Assembly (NCBI RefSeq): GCF_011682145.1
Contig: NZ_WHJH01000045.1
Location: 1-59,501 of the forward strand
Source of the DNA: Massilia mucilaginosa
Lineage (GTDB): Bacteria > Pseudomonadota > Gammaproteobacteria > Burkholderiales > Burkholderiaceae_D
Direction of reading: 5' to 3'
Length of the DNA: 59,501 bases
The notes beneath the pieces were generated by a model that was not told where the DNA came from, ran no database searches, and saw only the letters and a list, made by a program, of their open reading frames with translations. Shown piece by piece: positions 16,650-25,904 of this stretch (positions within the stretch are counted from its first letter, which is position 1; each line of letters begins with the position of its first letter). The translations under genes were made by a program, and so were the position numbers.

Positions 16650-18692
16650 TTGACCGACCCTATTTTGGCGCCCGGCGCGCTTCCTGGCGCCGACGGCGCA
16701 GACACTCCGCCGGCTCAGCCGGAAGGCAAACACGATGCCGAAGTCGACCGCCTGTTCAGCGCGGGCGGCCCGCTTGCGCCGTCCGTCGGCAGTTTCAGCC
16801 CGCGCCGCTCGCAGACCGAGATGGCCAAGTCGATCGCCCAGGCCATCGCCGACCAGAGCACCCTGATCGCCGAGGCCGGCACCGGCACCGGCAAGACCTT
16901 CGCCTACCTGGTCCCGGCGCTGCTGTGGGGCGGCAAGACCATCATCTCGACCGGCACCAAGAACTTGCAGGATCAGTTGTTCTTGCGCGACATCCCGACC
17001 GTGCGCGCCGCGCTCAAGGCGCCGGTCTCGATCGCCTTGCTCAAGGGCCGCTCGAACTACGTCTGCCACTACCACCTCGAACGCACCCTGCAGAACGGGC
17101 GCATGACCTCGCGCGACGATGTCGGCAATCTGCGCGAAATCTCGCGCTTCATCAAGATGACCAGCTCGGGCGACAAGGCCGAACTGGCCAAGGTGCCCGA
17201 AAACGCGCAGATCTGGAACCTGGTCACCTCGACCCGCGACACCTGCATGGGCGCCGAGTGCCAGTACTACCAGGACTGCTTCGTGATGAAGGCGCGCCGC
17301 GAAGCCCAGCAGGCCGACGTGGTGGTGGTCAACCACCATCTGTTCTTCGCCGACGTGGCGCTGAAAGACACCGGCGTGGCCGAACTGCTGCCGTCGGCCA
17401 ACACCATCATCTTCGACGAAGCGCACCAGCTGCCCGATACGGCGACCCTGTTCTTCGGCCAGACGGTCTCGACCTCGCAAATCCTGGAGCTGTGCCGCGA
17501 CGTGCTGGCCGAGGGCCTGGCGCACGCGCGCGGCGGGCCGGACTGGGCCAAGGTGGTCATGGTGGTCGAAAAGGCCGCGCGCGACCTGCGCCTGACCTTC
17601 CCGCAAGACATCATGCGCCTGTCCTTGGCGCAGATCATGCCGTCCTCCGAGTTTTTCCCGGCCTTGAACACGCTCAAGGACAAGCTGGCCGAGATGATCG
17701 ACGTGCTCGAAGACCAGGCCGCGCGCGCCGAGACCATCGAGCAGGTGAGGGTGCGCGCGGTCGAGCTGGCCGCCTCGCTGGACGGCTGGAAGCAGGATGG
17801 CAAGGGAAAGCTGGTCGAAGGCGACCAGGCGGTGCTGTGGGTCGAGGCCTTTTCGTCGTCCCTGCAACTGCACAAGACGCCGCTGTCGATCGCGCCGATC
17901 TTCAACAACCAGCGCGAAGGCACGCCGCGCAGCTGGATCTTTACCTCGGCCACGCTGGCGGTCAAGAACGACTTCAAGCATTTCTCGAACCAGATGGGCC
18001 TGACCGGCGAGCCGGCCAAGACCTGGCCGAGCCCGTTCAACTACGAGCAGCAGGGCTTGCTGTACGTGCCGAGCGGCTTGCCGGAGCCGAATTCCTTCGG
18101 CTACACCGACGCCGTGATCGACAGCGCGCTGCCGGTGATCGAAGCGGCCGGCGGGCGCACCTTTTTCCTGTGCACCACGATCCGCGCGGTCAAGCAGGTC
18201 TCCGAACGCTTGCGCGACGAGTTCGCCAAGCGCGGACTCGACTTTCCGCTGTTCGTTCAGGGCGAGCGCGGCCGCACCGAATTGCTCGACAACTTCCGGA
18301 ATGCCGGCAACGGCGTGCTGGTCGGCTCCCAGAGTTTCTGGGAAGGCGTGGATGTGCGCGGCGACGCGCTCTCGCTGGTCATCATCGACAAGCTGCCCTT
18401 CGCCCCGCCCGACGACCCGGTGCTGGCCGCGCGCATCGACGTGATGGAAAAGCAGGGCTTGAACGGCTTCATGCACCACACCTTGCCCGAGGCGATCATC
18501 AACCTCAAGCAGGGGGCGGGGCGCCTGATCCGCGACGAGACCGACCGCGGCGTGCTGATGATCTGCGATCCGCGCCTCATTTCCAAATCGTACGGCAAGC
18601 GTGTGTGGCAGAGCCTGCCGTCCTTCAAGCGCACCCGTCTGCAGGAAGACGTGATCGCCTTTTTCAAACCACCTCAAGACACCCAGGACTAA
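16650..18692 (+). CDS. DinG/YoaA-type ATP-dependent DNA helicase
   Basis: A 680-residue superfamily 2 iron-sulfur helicase. Walker A is AEAGTGTGKTFAY and the DEAH box is IIFDEAHQLPD. Four cysteines positioned for a [4Fe-4S] cluster lie between them (VCHYHLE, DTCMGAEC, YYQDC). C-terminal helicase motifs include GSQSFWEGVDVRGDALSLVI and KQGAGRLIRDETDRG. The family unwinds 5'-3' and acts on R-loops and stalled forks. The start is TTG at 16650, as no in-frame ATG occurs before the helicase domain. It may be the YoaA-type or DinG-type paralogue. The DUF885 gene starts 3 bases after its stop. Confidence 0.92.
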   Translation: MTDPILAPGALPGADGADTPPAQPEGKHDAEVDRLFSAGGPLAPSVGSFSPRRSQTEMAKSIAQAIADQSTLIAEAGTGTGKTFAYLVPALLWGGKTIISTGTKNLQDQLFLRDIPTVRAALKAPVSIALLKGRSNYVCHYHLERTLQNGRMTSRDDVGNLREISRFIKMTSSGDKAELAKVPENAQIWNLVTSTRDTCMGAECQYYQDCFVMKARREAQQADVVVVNHHLFFADVALKDTGVAELLPSANTIIFDEAHQLPDTATLFFGQTVSTSQILELCRDVLAEGLAHARGGPDWAKVVMVVEKAARDLRLTFPQDIMRLSLAQIMPSSEFFPALNTLKDKLAEMIDVLEDQAARAETIEQVRVRAVELAASLDGWKQDGKGKLVEGDQAVLWVEAFSSSLQLHKTPLSIAPIFNNQREGTPRSWIFTSATLAVKNDFKHFSNQMGLTGEPAKTWPSPFNYEQQGLLYVPSGLPEPNSFGYTDAVIDSALPVIEAAGGRTFFLCTTIRAVKQVSERLRDEFAKRGLDFPLFVQGERGRTELLDNFRNAGNGVLVGSQSFWEGVDVRGDALSLVIIDKLPFAPPDDPVLAARIDVMEKQGLNGFMHHTLPEAIINLKQGAGRLIRDETDRGVLMICDPRLISKSYGKRVWQSLPSFKRTRLQEDVIAFFKPPQDTQD

Positions 18693-18695
18693 GCC

Positions 18696-20552
18696 ATGAC
18701 CGTGCTGCGCTCGCTGTTACTTTCCGCCTTGCTGGGCACGACCGCGGGCGCCATGGCCCAGTCTGCTGCGCAGGCTCCCGCCCAGGTTCCCGCGCCGCCG
18801 CCGTTGGCGGGCGAGGCGAATGCGGCGGCAAACCCGGCCGCGAACCCTGCCGCCAATCCCGCCGCGCAGCTGGCCCGGCTGGCCGAACGCTATTACGAAG
18901 AGCAGGCGCGCTACGAGCCGGTCAACGCCACGTTTTCGGGCGACAACCGCTTCGACGACCTGCTGCCGATGACCATCGTGCCATCGGTGCGGGCGCGCCA
19001 GTTCGCCATGCTGCACGAGGTGCGCGACGAACTGGCCCGGATCGACCGCAGCAAGCTCGCGCCGGAGGGCCTGACCACCTACGACATCCTGGGTTTTGAA
19101 GTCAACAACCTGCTGCGTTTCGAGCCGCTCAAGGATTACCTGCTGCCGATGAACCACATGGACAGCCTGCCCGTGCTGCTGGCCAATTTTGGCGCCGGCG
19201 ACGGTTCGCAGCCGCTGGTCAGCGTGGCCAATTACCAGGCTTACCTGAAGCGCATCACGGCCTTGCCGCAGTGGACCGACGCGGCGATCGCGAATATGCG
19301 CAGCGGCATCAAGCAGGGCGTGGTGCTGCCCAAGGCGCTGGTGCAGTCGCTGCTGCCGCAGATCAAGGCGCTGGCCGCCGCGACGGTCGACAGCAGCGCC
19401 TACACGGCGCCGGTGCGGGCGCTGCCCGATAGCTTTTCCAAGGGCGAAAAAGCGCGCATGACGGGCGCCTACCGCGAAGCGGTGCGGGTGCGGGTGTTGC
19501 CGGCGCTGCGCAGGCTGGCCGCTTTTCTCGACACCGAATACCTGCCGGCCGCGCGCGCCACCGCCGGCTGGGGCAGCCTGCCGGACGGCGGCAACTGGTA
19601 CCGCGCGTGGGTGGCGTCGCAAACCACCAGCACCCTGGCGCCGGAAGAAATCCACCGCATCGGACTGGCCGAGATGACGCGCATCAATGCCGAGTTCGCC
19701 AAGCTGGCGCCCAAGCTCGGCTACAGCGGCGCGCCGGCCGGCCTGCCGCGCTGGCTGGCGCAGCAAGCCAAGTATCGTCCGTTCAAGACCGAGGAAGAGG
19801 TGCTGCAGGCCTACCGGGCGCTGAACGCGCGCATCCTGCCGATGCTGCCGCGCCTGTTCGCGACCTTGCCCAAGGCGCCGCTCGAGATCCGCGCCGAGCC
19901 GCCGCTGTCGCGCGATACCGCGTCCGACCATTACACCGCCGCCGCGGCCGACGGCTCGCGTCCGGGCATCTTCTGGGCCGTGATTCCCGATCCGGCCAAA
20001 TATGCCAGCACCCGCATGACCTCGCTGTTCCTGCACGAAGGCCATCCGGGCCACCACTTCCAGCTGTCCAAGCAGCAAGAGCTGCCGATTCCGAAGTTCC
20101 GCAAATTCGGCGGCAACAATGCGTATGTCGAAGGCTGGGCGCTGTACGCCGAGTCGCTGGGCAAGGAAATGGGCCTGTACGAGGACCCCAACGCCTACGC
20201 CGGCCACCTGATGCTCGACATGATGCGCGCGGCGCGGCTGGTGGTCGATACCGGCCTGCATGCCAAGGGCTGGACGCGCGAGCAGACCATCCGCTTCCTG
20301 GTCGAGGAGGCCGGCAATACCGAAGACGATGCGCGCAACGCGACCGAGCGCTACATGGCGTGGCCGGCCCAGGCGCTCGGCTACAAGGTGGGCGCGCTGA
20401 AGATCATGGAACTGCGCCAGCGCGCGCAGACGGCGCTGGGCGACAAGTTCAGCCTGGCCAAATTCCATGATGCGGTGCTGTCCGACGGTACCTTGCCGCT
20501 GGCGCTGCTCGAGACCAAGATGAACGGATGGATTGCGCAGCAGGCCAGATAA
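18696..20552 (+). CDS. DUF885 family exported protein, likely metallopeptidase-like
   Basis: A 618-residue protein with a signal peptide (LLLSALLGTTAGAMAQ) and then an Ala/Pro/Asn-rich linker with an ANPAANPAANPAA repeat. The DUF885 body has the family motif LHEGHPGHHFQLSKQQE, a zinc-peptidase-like His cluster, and AYVEGWALYAESLGKEMG. The family is helical and resembles M32/M3 carboxypeptidases, and a periplasmic peptidase role is likely. It begins 3 bases after the helicase stop, so the two are probably cotranscribed. Confidence 0.88.
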   Translation: MTVLRSLLLSALLGTTAGAMAQSAAQAPAQVPAPPPLAGEANAAANPAANPAANPAAQLARLAERYYEEQARYEPVNATFSGDNRFDDLLPMTIVPSVRARQFAMLHEVRDELARIDRSKLAPEGLTTYDILGFEVNNLLRFEPLKDYLLPMNHMDSLPVLLANFGAGDGSQPLVSVANYQAYLKRITALPQWTDAAIANMRSGIKQGVVLPKALVQSLLPQIKALAAATVDSSAYTAPVRALPDSFSKGEKARMTGAYREAVRVRVLPALRRLAAFLDTEYLPAARATAGWGSLPDGGNWYRAWVASQTTSTLAPEEIHRIGLAEMTRINAEFAKLAPKLGYSGAPAGLPRWLAQQAKYRPFKTEEEVLQAYRALNARILPMLPRLFATLPKAPLEIRAEPPLSRDTASDHYTAAAADGSRPGIFWAVIPDPAKYASTRMTSLFLHEGHPGHHFQLSKQQELPIPKFRKFGGNNAYVEGWALYAESLGKEMGLYEDPNAYAGHLMLDMMRAARLVVDTGLHAKGWTREQTIRFLVEEAGNTEDDARNATERYMAWPAQALGYKVGALKIMELRQRAQTALGDKFSLAKFHDAVLSDGTLPLALLETKMNGWIAQQAR

Positions 20553-20684
20553 GTTGGTAAACTTCAACAGATTGATTGGAAAAGCAATTTATTGATAGAT
20601 TGCTACGATCGAGTGTGATACTTTGCACAGTAATGCGCATAAGAAATATTTTCTTGCGTATTTACCATCAAAGGAGTGCCACCC

Positions 20685-21524
20685 ATGTTCGACCGTTTCA
20701 AGCGCAGCTTCGATCTCGTCAAAGCCAGCGCCGCCGTCCTGCGCCAGGACAGCCACCTGCTGATGTTCCCCTTGATTTCGGGCGCGGCGTCGCTGGCCGT
20801 GGTCTTGTGCTTCCTGTTGCCGGCCTTCGGCCTCAGTTCGCTCGACGGCCTGAGCGAGAGCAATGGGGCCTGGTATTCGCTGGCCTTCCTGTTTTACATC
20901 AGCCAGTACTTCGTGATGTTTTACTTTAATGCCGCGCTGGTCGGCGCCACCATGATCCGCATGGATGGCGGCGCGCCGACCCTGGGCGACGGCCTGCGCA
21001 TCGCCAACAGCCGCTTCGCCGCCATTCTCGGCTACGCGGTCATCGCCGCAACCGTCGGCATCATCCTGCGCGCGATCCAGGAACGGCTCGGCTTCGTCGG
21101 CCGCTTCATCGTCGGCCTGATCGGCGTGGGCTGGACCGTGGCCACCTTCCTGGTGGTGCCGGTGCTGGTCGCGTGCAATACCGGTCCGATCGACTCGATC
21201 AAGGCCAGCGCCACCCTGCTGAAACAAACCTGGGGCGAGAACGTGGTCGGCCAGTCCGGCATGAGCCTGTTCTTCGGCGTGCTGATGTTCCTGGTGGTGA
21301 CGCTGACCCTGTCCGGTGTGGGCCTGGGCGTGAATATCGGCAGTTCCGGCCTGGCCATCGCGTTCGTGGTGATCGGGGTGCTGGCTGCGCTGGTCATCTT
21401 GCTGATCCATAACGCGCTGTCCGGCATCTACGCGGCCACCTTGTACCGCTACGCCGCCAGCGGCAATGCCGGCAACGGTTTCGACCAGTCCGTGCTCAAC
21501 CGCGCCTTCGCACCGAAGGCCTGA
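20685..21524 (+). CDS. Polytopic membrane protein (DUF6159-like)
   Basis: A 279-residue integral membrane protein. The ATG at 20685 is set by AAGGAG eight bases upstream, rather than the GTG at 20676. The amphipathic start MFDRFKRSFDLVKASAAVLR is followed by about six hydrophobic helices (SLAVVLCFLLPAF, YSLAFLFYISQYFVMFYFNA, FAAILGYAVIAATVGIILRA, GWTVATFLVVPVLVAC, FFGVLMFLVVTL, IAFVVIGVLAALVILLI). The conserved-looking PIDSIKASATLLKQTWGENV lies between helices. This fits DUF6159 proteins of unknown function. It stands alone after a 132-base gap. Confidence 0.75.
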   Translation: MFDRFKRSFDLVKASAAVLRQDSHLLMFPLISGAASLAVVLCFLLPAFGLSSLDGLSESNGAWYSLAFLFYISQYFVMFYFNAALVGATMIRMDGGAPTLGDGLRIANSRFAAILGYAVIAATVGIILRAIQERLGFVGRFIVGLIGVGWTVATFLVVPVLVACNTGPIDSIKASATLLKQTWGENVVGQSGMSLFFGVLMFLVVTLTLSGVGLGVNIGSSGLAIAFVVIGVLAALVILLIHNALSGIYAATLYRYAASGNAGNGFDQSVLNRAFAPKA

Positions 21525-21594
21525 TTGTCCCGGTGCGACAGCGGCGGGTGGCGGCGCGCAGGCGTCCCCACCCGCCTTGCCGTTGACGCCGCCG

Positions 21595-22575
21595 CTATCC
21601 CTGCGGCAGGATCACGACCTTGCCGGTGACCTTGCGCGCCGCCATGTCGTTGAGTGCCTGGGCGGTCTGTTCGAGCGCGTAGCGGCCCGAGATGCGCGGG
21701 CGGATCTTGCCTTCGGCCAGCCATCCCATCAGTTCGCGCATGGCCGCCAGGTTGGCCTTCGGTTCGCGCTTGGCGAACTCGCCCCAGAACACCCCCATCA
21801 GCGACGCGCCCTTGAGCAGGGTCAGGTTCAGCGGCAGCCTGGGGATCTCGCCATTGGCGAAGCCCACCACCAGGTAGCGCCCGCGCCACCCGATCGAGCG
21901 GAACGCCGGTTCGGCGTACACGCCGCCGACCGGATCGTAGATCACGTCCGGTCCCTTGCCGTCGGTGGCGGCCTTGATCGCTTCGCGCAGGTCGGAGCTG
22001 GTGTAGTTGATGGTGGCGTCGGCGCCGTGCTCGCGGCACACCGCCAGTTTTTCATCGCTCGAGGCGGCCGCGATCACGCGCGCGCCCAGCGCCTTGCCGA
22101 TTTCTATGGCGGCCAGGCCGACGCCGCCGGCCGCGCCCAGCACCAGCATGGTTTCGCCGGCCTTGAGCGCGGCGCGGTCGACCACCGCGTGGTGCGAGGT
22201 GCCGTAGGTGAGGGTGATGGCGGCGGCGGTGTCGAAGTCCATTCCCGGCGGCATCGGCATGACGGCCTGGGCCGGCACCACGATCTGCTGCGCGAACGCG
22301 CCCTGGGCGGAAAACGCGATCACGCGGTCGCCCACCTTGACGTTGCTCACACCCTCGCCCAGCGCGGCCACCACGCCCGACAGTTCGCTGCCGGGGGTGA
22401 ACGGCAGCTCCGGCTTGAACTGGTACTTGCCCTGAATGATCAGCACGTCGGGGAAGTTGACCCCGGCCGCCTGCACATCGACCAGCACCTGGCCCGCTCC
22501 CGCCACCGGGGCGGCCAGTTGTTCCACTACCAGGCTGTCGGGCAGCCCCCACGCTTTGCAAACCACGGCTTTCAT
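21595..22575 (-). CDS. NADPH:quinone oxidoreductase family protein
   Basis: A 326-residue medium-chain dehydrogenase/reductase without catalytic zinc ligands. It shows the GroES-like N-terminus (GVNFPDVLIIQGKYQF, PFTPGSELSGVV) and the nucleotide-binding segment MLVLGAAGGVGLAAIEIGKA. Family members reduce quinones, enoyl compounds or aldehydes with NADPH; the substrate here cannot be read. It is divergent from the TIR gene and convergent with the membrane protein gene, so it is a single-gene unit. Confidence 0.92.
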   Translation of the reverse strand: MKAVVCKAWGLPDSLVVEQLAAPVAGAGQVLVDVQAAGVNFPDVLIIQGKYQFKPELPFTPGSELSGVVAALGEGVSNVKVGDRVIAFSAQGAFAQQIVVPAQAVMPMPPGMDFDTAAAITLTYGTSHHAVVDRAALKAGETMLVLGAAGGVGLAAIEIGKALGARVIAAASSDEKLAVCREHGADATINYTSSDLREAIKAATDGKGPDVIYDPVGGVYAEPAFRSIGWRGRYLVVGFANGEIPRLPLNLTLLKGASLMGVFWGEFAKREPKANLAAMRELMGWLAEGKIRPRISGRYALEQTAQALNDMAARKVTGKVVILPQG

Positions 22576-22762
22576 AGGTGTCTCCGATGAGTGTTATCAA
22601 AAAATAGTACGACCGTTTGATTTTTGATTATGCCTCAATTCGGGATGGGCGGGGGTGGCCGGATGGTCCGGCCATTTGCGTGCGCGCAAGGTCGGCGCCG
22701 CCGCGCTTGTTAAAGTCGACAGCGCGAGCGCGCTGGTGGGACCACAGAAGAGGGAGGCTGAC

Positions 22763-23371
22763 ATGGCAATCCGTTACGGCTGTTTCTTTAGTTACGCCCA
22801 CGGCCGCTATGAGCTGATGAACCGGTTCAAGGCTTCCCTGTCCGATGCCATCCGCTGCTATCTGGAACCCTATTTTGACAATGAAGACGAGCTGTTCATT
22901 GACACCGAACAGCTCGGCGGCGGCGACGACCTCGACCGCCGCATCGCGCGCGCCCTGTGCGAGAGCGTCACCATGATCCTGATTTACACCCCCAAATACG
23001 AGGCGCACGGTTACACGCGGCGCGAGTTCGCCGCCATGCAGGCCATCGAAGCCGAGCGCAGCCAGTGGTACGCCATGCCCAGCCATCTGATCATTCCGGT
23101 GATCATGACGATGCACCCGGCGCGCCTGCCGCCGCAGATTGCGGCGTCGAGTTTCTACGTGGATTTTTCGCATTTCACGATGGCCACCGGCGACCTGAAA
23201 TCGCATCCGGATTTTCTGCCGGACATCAAAAAAATCGTGGAGCGGATTGTCATCCATTATCAGTATCAAAAAAAGTACACCCCCGCAGGCCATGACTGCA
23301 ACCAATTCGTGCTCCCCGATGTCCCACCTCAGTGGCGCGATCTGCCGGATCTGTCTTTCCCGAAAAAATAA
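22763..23371 (+). CDS. TIR domain protein, first gene of a TIR/TPR pair
   Basis: A 202-residue protein with a strong AGGGAGG ribosome site before ATG 22763. It opens directly with a TIR-like fold: YGCFFSYAHGRYELMNRFKA (strand A and helix A), LFIDTEQLGGGDDLDRRIAR (box-2-like region), SVTMILIYTPKYEAHGYTRR then EF. The position of Glu88 in YTRREF matches the catalytic Glu of NAD-cleaving TIR domains. The rest (PSHLIIPVIMTMH, LPPQIAASSFYVDFSHF) completes the domain, plus a C-terminal tail. The next gene starts 10 bases downstream, so the pair is an operon. The domain resembles FxsC-type TIR proteins of actinobacterial Fxs systems. NADase activity is plausible but unproven. Confidence 0.82.
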   Translation: MAIRYGCFFSYAHGRYELMNRFKASLSDAIRCYLEPYFDNEDELFIDTEQLGGGDDLDRRIARALCESVTMILIYTPKYEAHGYTRREFAAMQAIEAERSQWYAMPSHLIIPVIMTMHPARLPPQIAASSFYVDFSHFTMATGDLKSHPDFLPDIKKIVERIVIHYQYQKKYTPAGHDCNQFVLPDVPPQWRDLPDLSFPKK

Positions 23372-23381
23372 GAGGAGCAAC

Positions 23382-25826
23382 ATGGAAATCCAACGCCTTA
23401 CCCTGCCGCCGCGTTCCGGTCCCGGCGATGTCACCACCTTCTATTCGTTCGAGAGCGCCAGCGCGCGCAGCGTGGCCTTGACCACCATGGCGCTGCGGCT
23501 GGCCGGCCGCGAGAACGCCACCGTGCCGGTGCTGATGATCGATTTCGATACCGAATCGCCCGGCCTGCACCACTATTTCGAGCGCCGCGGCGAGCGTCCC
23601 GGCCTGCTCGAATACTTCCAGGCCTGCCGCGACCAGCTGCGCCTGCTCGGGCGCGGCCATCCGGCGCGCACCCCGCCTGGCTACGGCGCCGACGATCCGG
23701 ACGGCCTGGACGACGCGGCGCTGGCGCGCCAGGTGCTCGAGGCCGTCGCCTGGGAACCGTTCGTCGAGCGCGTCGACCTCAGCCGTCCACTGTACCTGAT
23801 GCGCGCCGGCAGCTTCGACGACAGCTACGGCGAACGCGCCGACCAGTTCGACTGGGACGGCTTGTTCCAGCTATGTCCGGCCCTGTTCCGCTGTTTCGCC
23901 GAGTTCATGGCGCAGCGCTTCGCCCACGTGCTGGTGGACGCGCGCAGCGGGCGCTCGGCGGCGGTCAGCATCTGCACCACCTTGCTGCCGTGCCGCCTGG
24001 TGACGGTGTTCACGCCCACCCAGCGCAGCCTGGACGGGCTGGCCGGGGTGGTCACGCGCGCCATCGAGTACCGCTGCAGCCACGAACAGGAGCAGCGCCC
24101 GCTGCTGGTGTACCCGCTGCCGGCCGCGATCGACAGCGCCGACAGCGCGCGCCGCCTGCTGTGGCGGCGCGGCGACCCGCACAAGGCGGTGGCCGGCTAC
24201 CAGAGCACGATCGAACAGTTGCTGCGCCAGTGCTACGGGGTGTCCCGGGTCTCGCTCGACAGTTACTTCGACGAAGTCCAGCTGCCCCAGCTGCACGCCA
24301 TGGCCGGCGCCGAGCAGCTGGCCCACGGCGGCGAACGCGACGCCGACCGCTTTTCGCTCACGCGCACCTTCGACACCTTGCTCGACTGGCTCCTCGGTAA
24401 CTATTTTCCCTGGCAATCGCATGCCGAAGTGCGTCTGGCCAGCGCCATCGGCGCGGCGCGCGAGCGGCTCGGGGGCGGCATCAACCTGGCGCTGGCGCTG
24501 CCGCTGGCGCGCGACCTGCACCAGCTCGGCGAGCTGTACCGCGGCGCCGGCCGCGCCACCGAGGCCATCGCCTGCTTCGAAGAAAGCATCAACCTGCGCC
24601 AGCGCCTGCTGGGCGACGAACACGCCGACACCCGCGCCGGACGGGCCCAGCTGGCCACCCTGCTGCGCCACGACGGGCGCCTGGCCGAGGCCCAGTTCCT
24701 GCACGAACTGCTGCTCGACGATTGCGCGCGCCTGCTCGGCCCCGAACATCCCGATACGCTCGCGGCGCGCGCCGCGCTGGCCGCCACCGTGGCCCGGCGC
24801 GGCGATTTCGGACGCGCGCTGGCGCTGCACGAGCAAGTCATCGACGCCAGCGAACGCCTGTACGGACCCAGCCACATGCACACGCTCGACTGCCTGGCCG
24901 AACAGGCGCGCACCCTGGCCCGCCACGGCGAGTACAGCCGCGCGCGCATGGTCTACGAGCGCGTGCTCGACGGGCGCGAACGCCTGCTCGGCAGCGAACA
25001 CGAAGACGCCCTGCGCTGCACCCAGGACCTGTCGACCCTGCTGCGCGAGCTGGGCGACCTGGGCAATGCGCGCAAGCTGCAGGAAGGCGTGGTGGCGGCG
25101 CGCGAGCGCCATGCCGGCCCCGACCATCCAGCCACGATGCAGGCGCGCGAACTGCTGGCCGAGATCATGGCCGCCCAGAGCGACCTGGCCGGCGTGCGCG
25201 CGATGCTCGAACTGCTGGCGCGCAGCCGCGAGCGCAGCCTCGGCGCCGGCCATCCCGACACCCTCAGCAGCCAGTTGCGGCTGGCCTCGACCCTGAGCGA
25301 GCAGGGCGATGTCGACGCGGCGCGGCGCCTCCAGCAAAAGCTGGCCGGCGCAAGCGGGCAGGGACCGGCCGGCGCCAGTCCGGATGCGGCGGGCCTGGCG
25401 GCCACGGCCGCGCCGCGCCCGGGGCAGGGTGGCGAGGCCGGGCACGGCGCCGGCCGCCATGGTGCGCTTTTCGGCGGCCCCGGCGCGGCGCGGTTTGAGG
25501 CCGGCGCGCGCCCGACCAGCATCCTCGACGCCCCGCCCGACAGCGGCGGCGCCGACACCCTCAGCCACAAACTGGCGCAGCTGCAGGAACTGATCGACAG
25601 TTGCAGCGAGCGCGAGGCGCGCGCGCTGGCCGACAGCCTGCGCAAGCCGGTACTGCGCCGTAACGTGCCGCCGCCGCTGCGCAAGCGCGGCATGGCCCTG
25701 ATCCGCCAGGTCTATGTGCGCCACAACGACAAGGATGCCTTGCTGGCGTTGGCCCAGGACGAGGTCGCGTTTTTGCAGGAAGCGCTCAACGACGCCGTCA
25801 GCGGGCGCCCGGTCAGCGCGCAGTAG
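23382..25826 (+). CDS. Degenerate KGGVGR-ATPase/TPR protein, TIR partner
   Basis: An 814-residue protein behind an AGAGGAG site, 10 bases after the TIR gene. Residues 18-66 align by eye with the N-terminus of KGGVGR-type ParA/MinD-like ATPases: FYSFESASARSVALTTMALR stands where FYSxKGGVGRS is expected, and LMIDFDTESPGLHHYF where the Walker B strand is. The Lys and all glycines of the P-loop are lost. Residues from about 350 to 656 hold six kinesin-light-chain-type TPRs with a 42-residue period and an LG-x-EHPDT signature. A Gly/Ala-rich linker and a helical C-terminal domain (about 705-814) follow. Likely a sensor/scaffold controlling the TIR partner; related to FxsT-like proteins by inference. 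Very GC-rich, like its neighbours. Confidence 0.75.
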   Translation: MEIQRLTLPPRSGPGDVTTFYSFESASARSVALTTMALRLAGRENATVPVLMIDFDTESPGLHHYFERRGERPGLLEYFQACRDQLRLLGRGHPARTPPGYGADDPDGLDDAALARQVLEAVAWEPFVERVDLSRPLYLMRAGSFDDSYGERADQFDWDGLFQLCPALFRCFAEFMAQRFAHVLVDARSGRSAAVSICTTLLPCRLVTVFTPTQRSLDGLAGVVTRAIEYRCSHEQEQRPLLVYPLPAAIDSADSARRLLWRRGDPHKAVAGYQSTIEQLLRQCYGVSRVSLDSYFDEVQLPQLHAMAGAEQLAHGGERDADRFSLTRTFDTLLDWLLGNYFPWQSHAEVRLASAIGAARERLGGGINLALALPLARDLHQLGELYRGAGRATEAIACFEESINLRQRLLGDEHADTRAGRAQLATLLRHDGRLAEAQFLHELLLDDCARLLGPEHPDTLAARAALAATVARRGDFGRALALHEQVIDASERLYGPSHMHTLDCLAEQARTLARHGEYSRARMVYERVLDGRERLLGSEHEDALRCTQDLSTLLRELGDLGNARKLQEGVVAARERHAGPDHPATMQARELLAEIMAAQSDLAGVRAMLELLARSRERSLGAGHPDTLSSQLRLASTLSEQGDVDAARRLQQKLAGASGQGPAGASPDAAGLAATAAPRPGQGGEAGHGAGRHGALFGGPGAARFEAGARPTSILDAPPDSGGADTLSHKLAQLQELIDSCSEREARALADSLRKPVLRRNVPPPLRKRGMALIRQVYVRHNDKDALLALAQDEVAFLQEALNDAVSGRPVSAQ

Positions 25827-25904
25827 CCGCGTGGCGCGCACAGTGCGCATAAAATGTTGGTGCGGGGCCAGCGTGAGGCTCATTGCTTCAGGTAAAATCT
25901 GGGG

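Noticed and set aside
16925-19099. 724-codon plus-strand frame over the helicase and DUF885 genes
   Set aside because: Out-of-frame shadow; both real genes show family motifs in other frames.
25893-25904. Leaderless surE promoter (TAAAAT just before the ATG)
   Set aside because: No convincing -35 element; GGGG before the ATG may serve as a ribosome site, so only mentioned in the gene entry.
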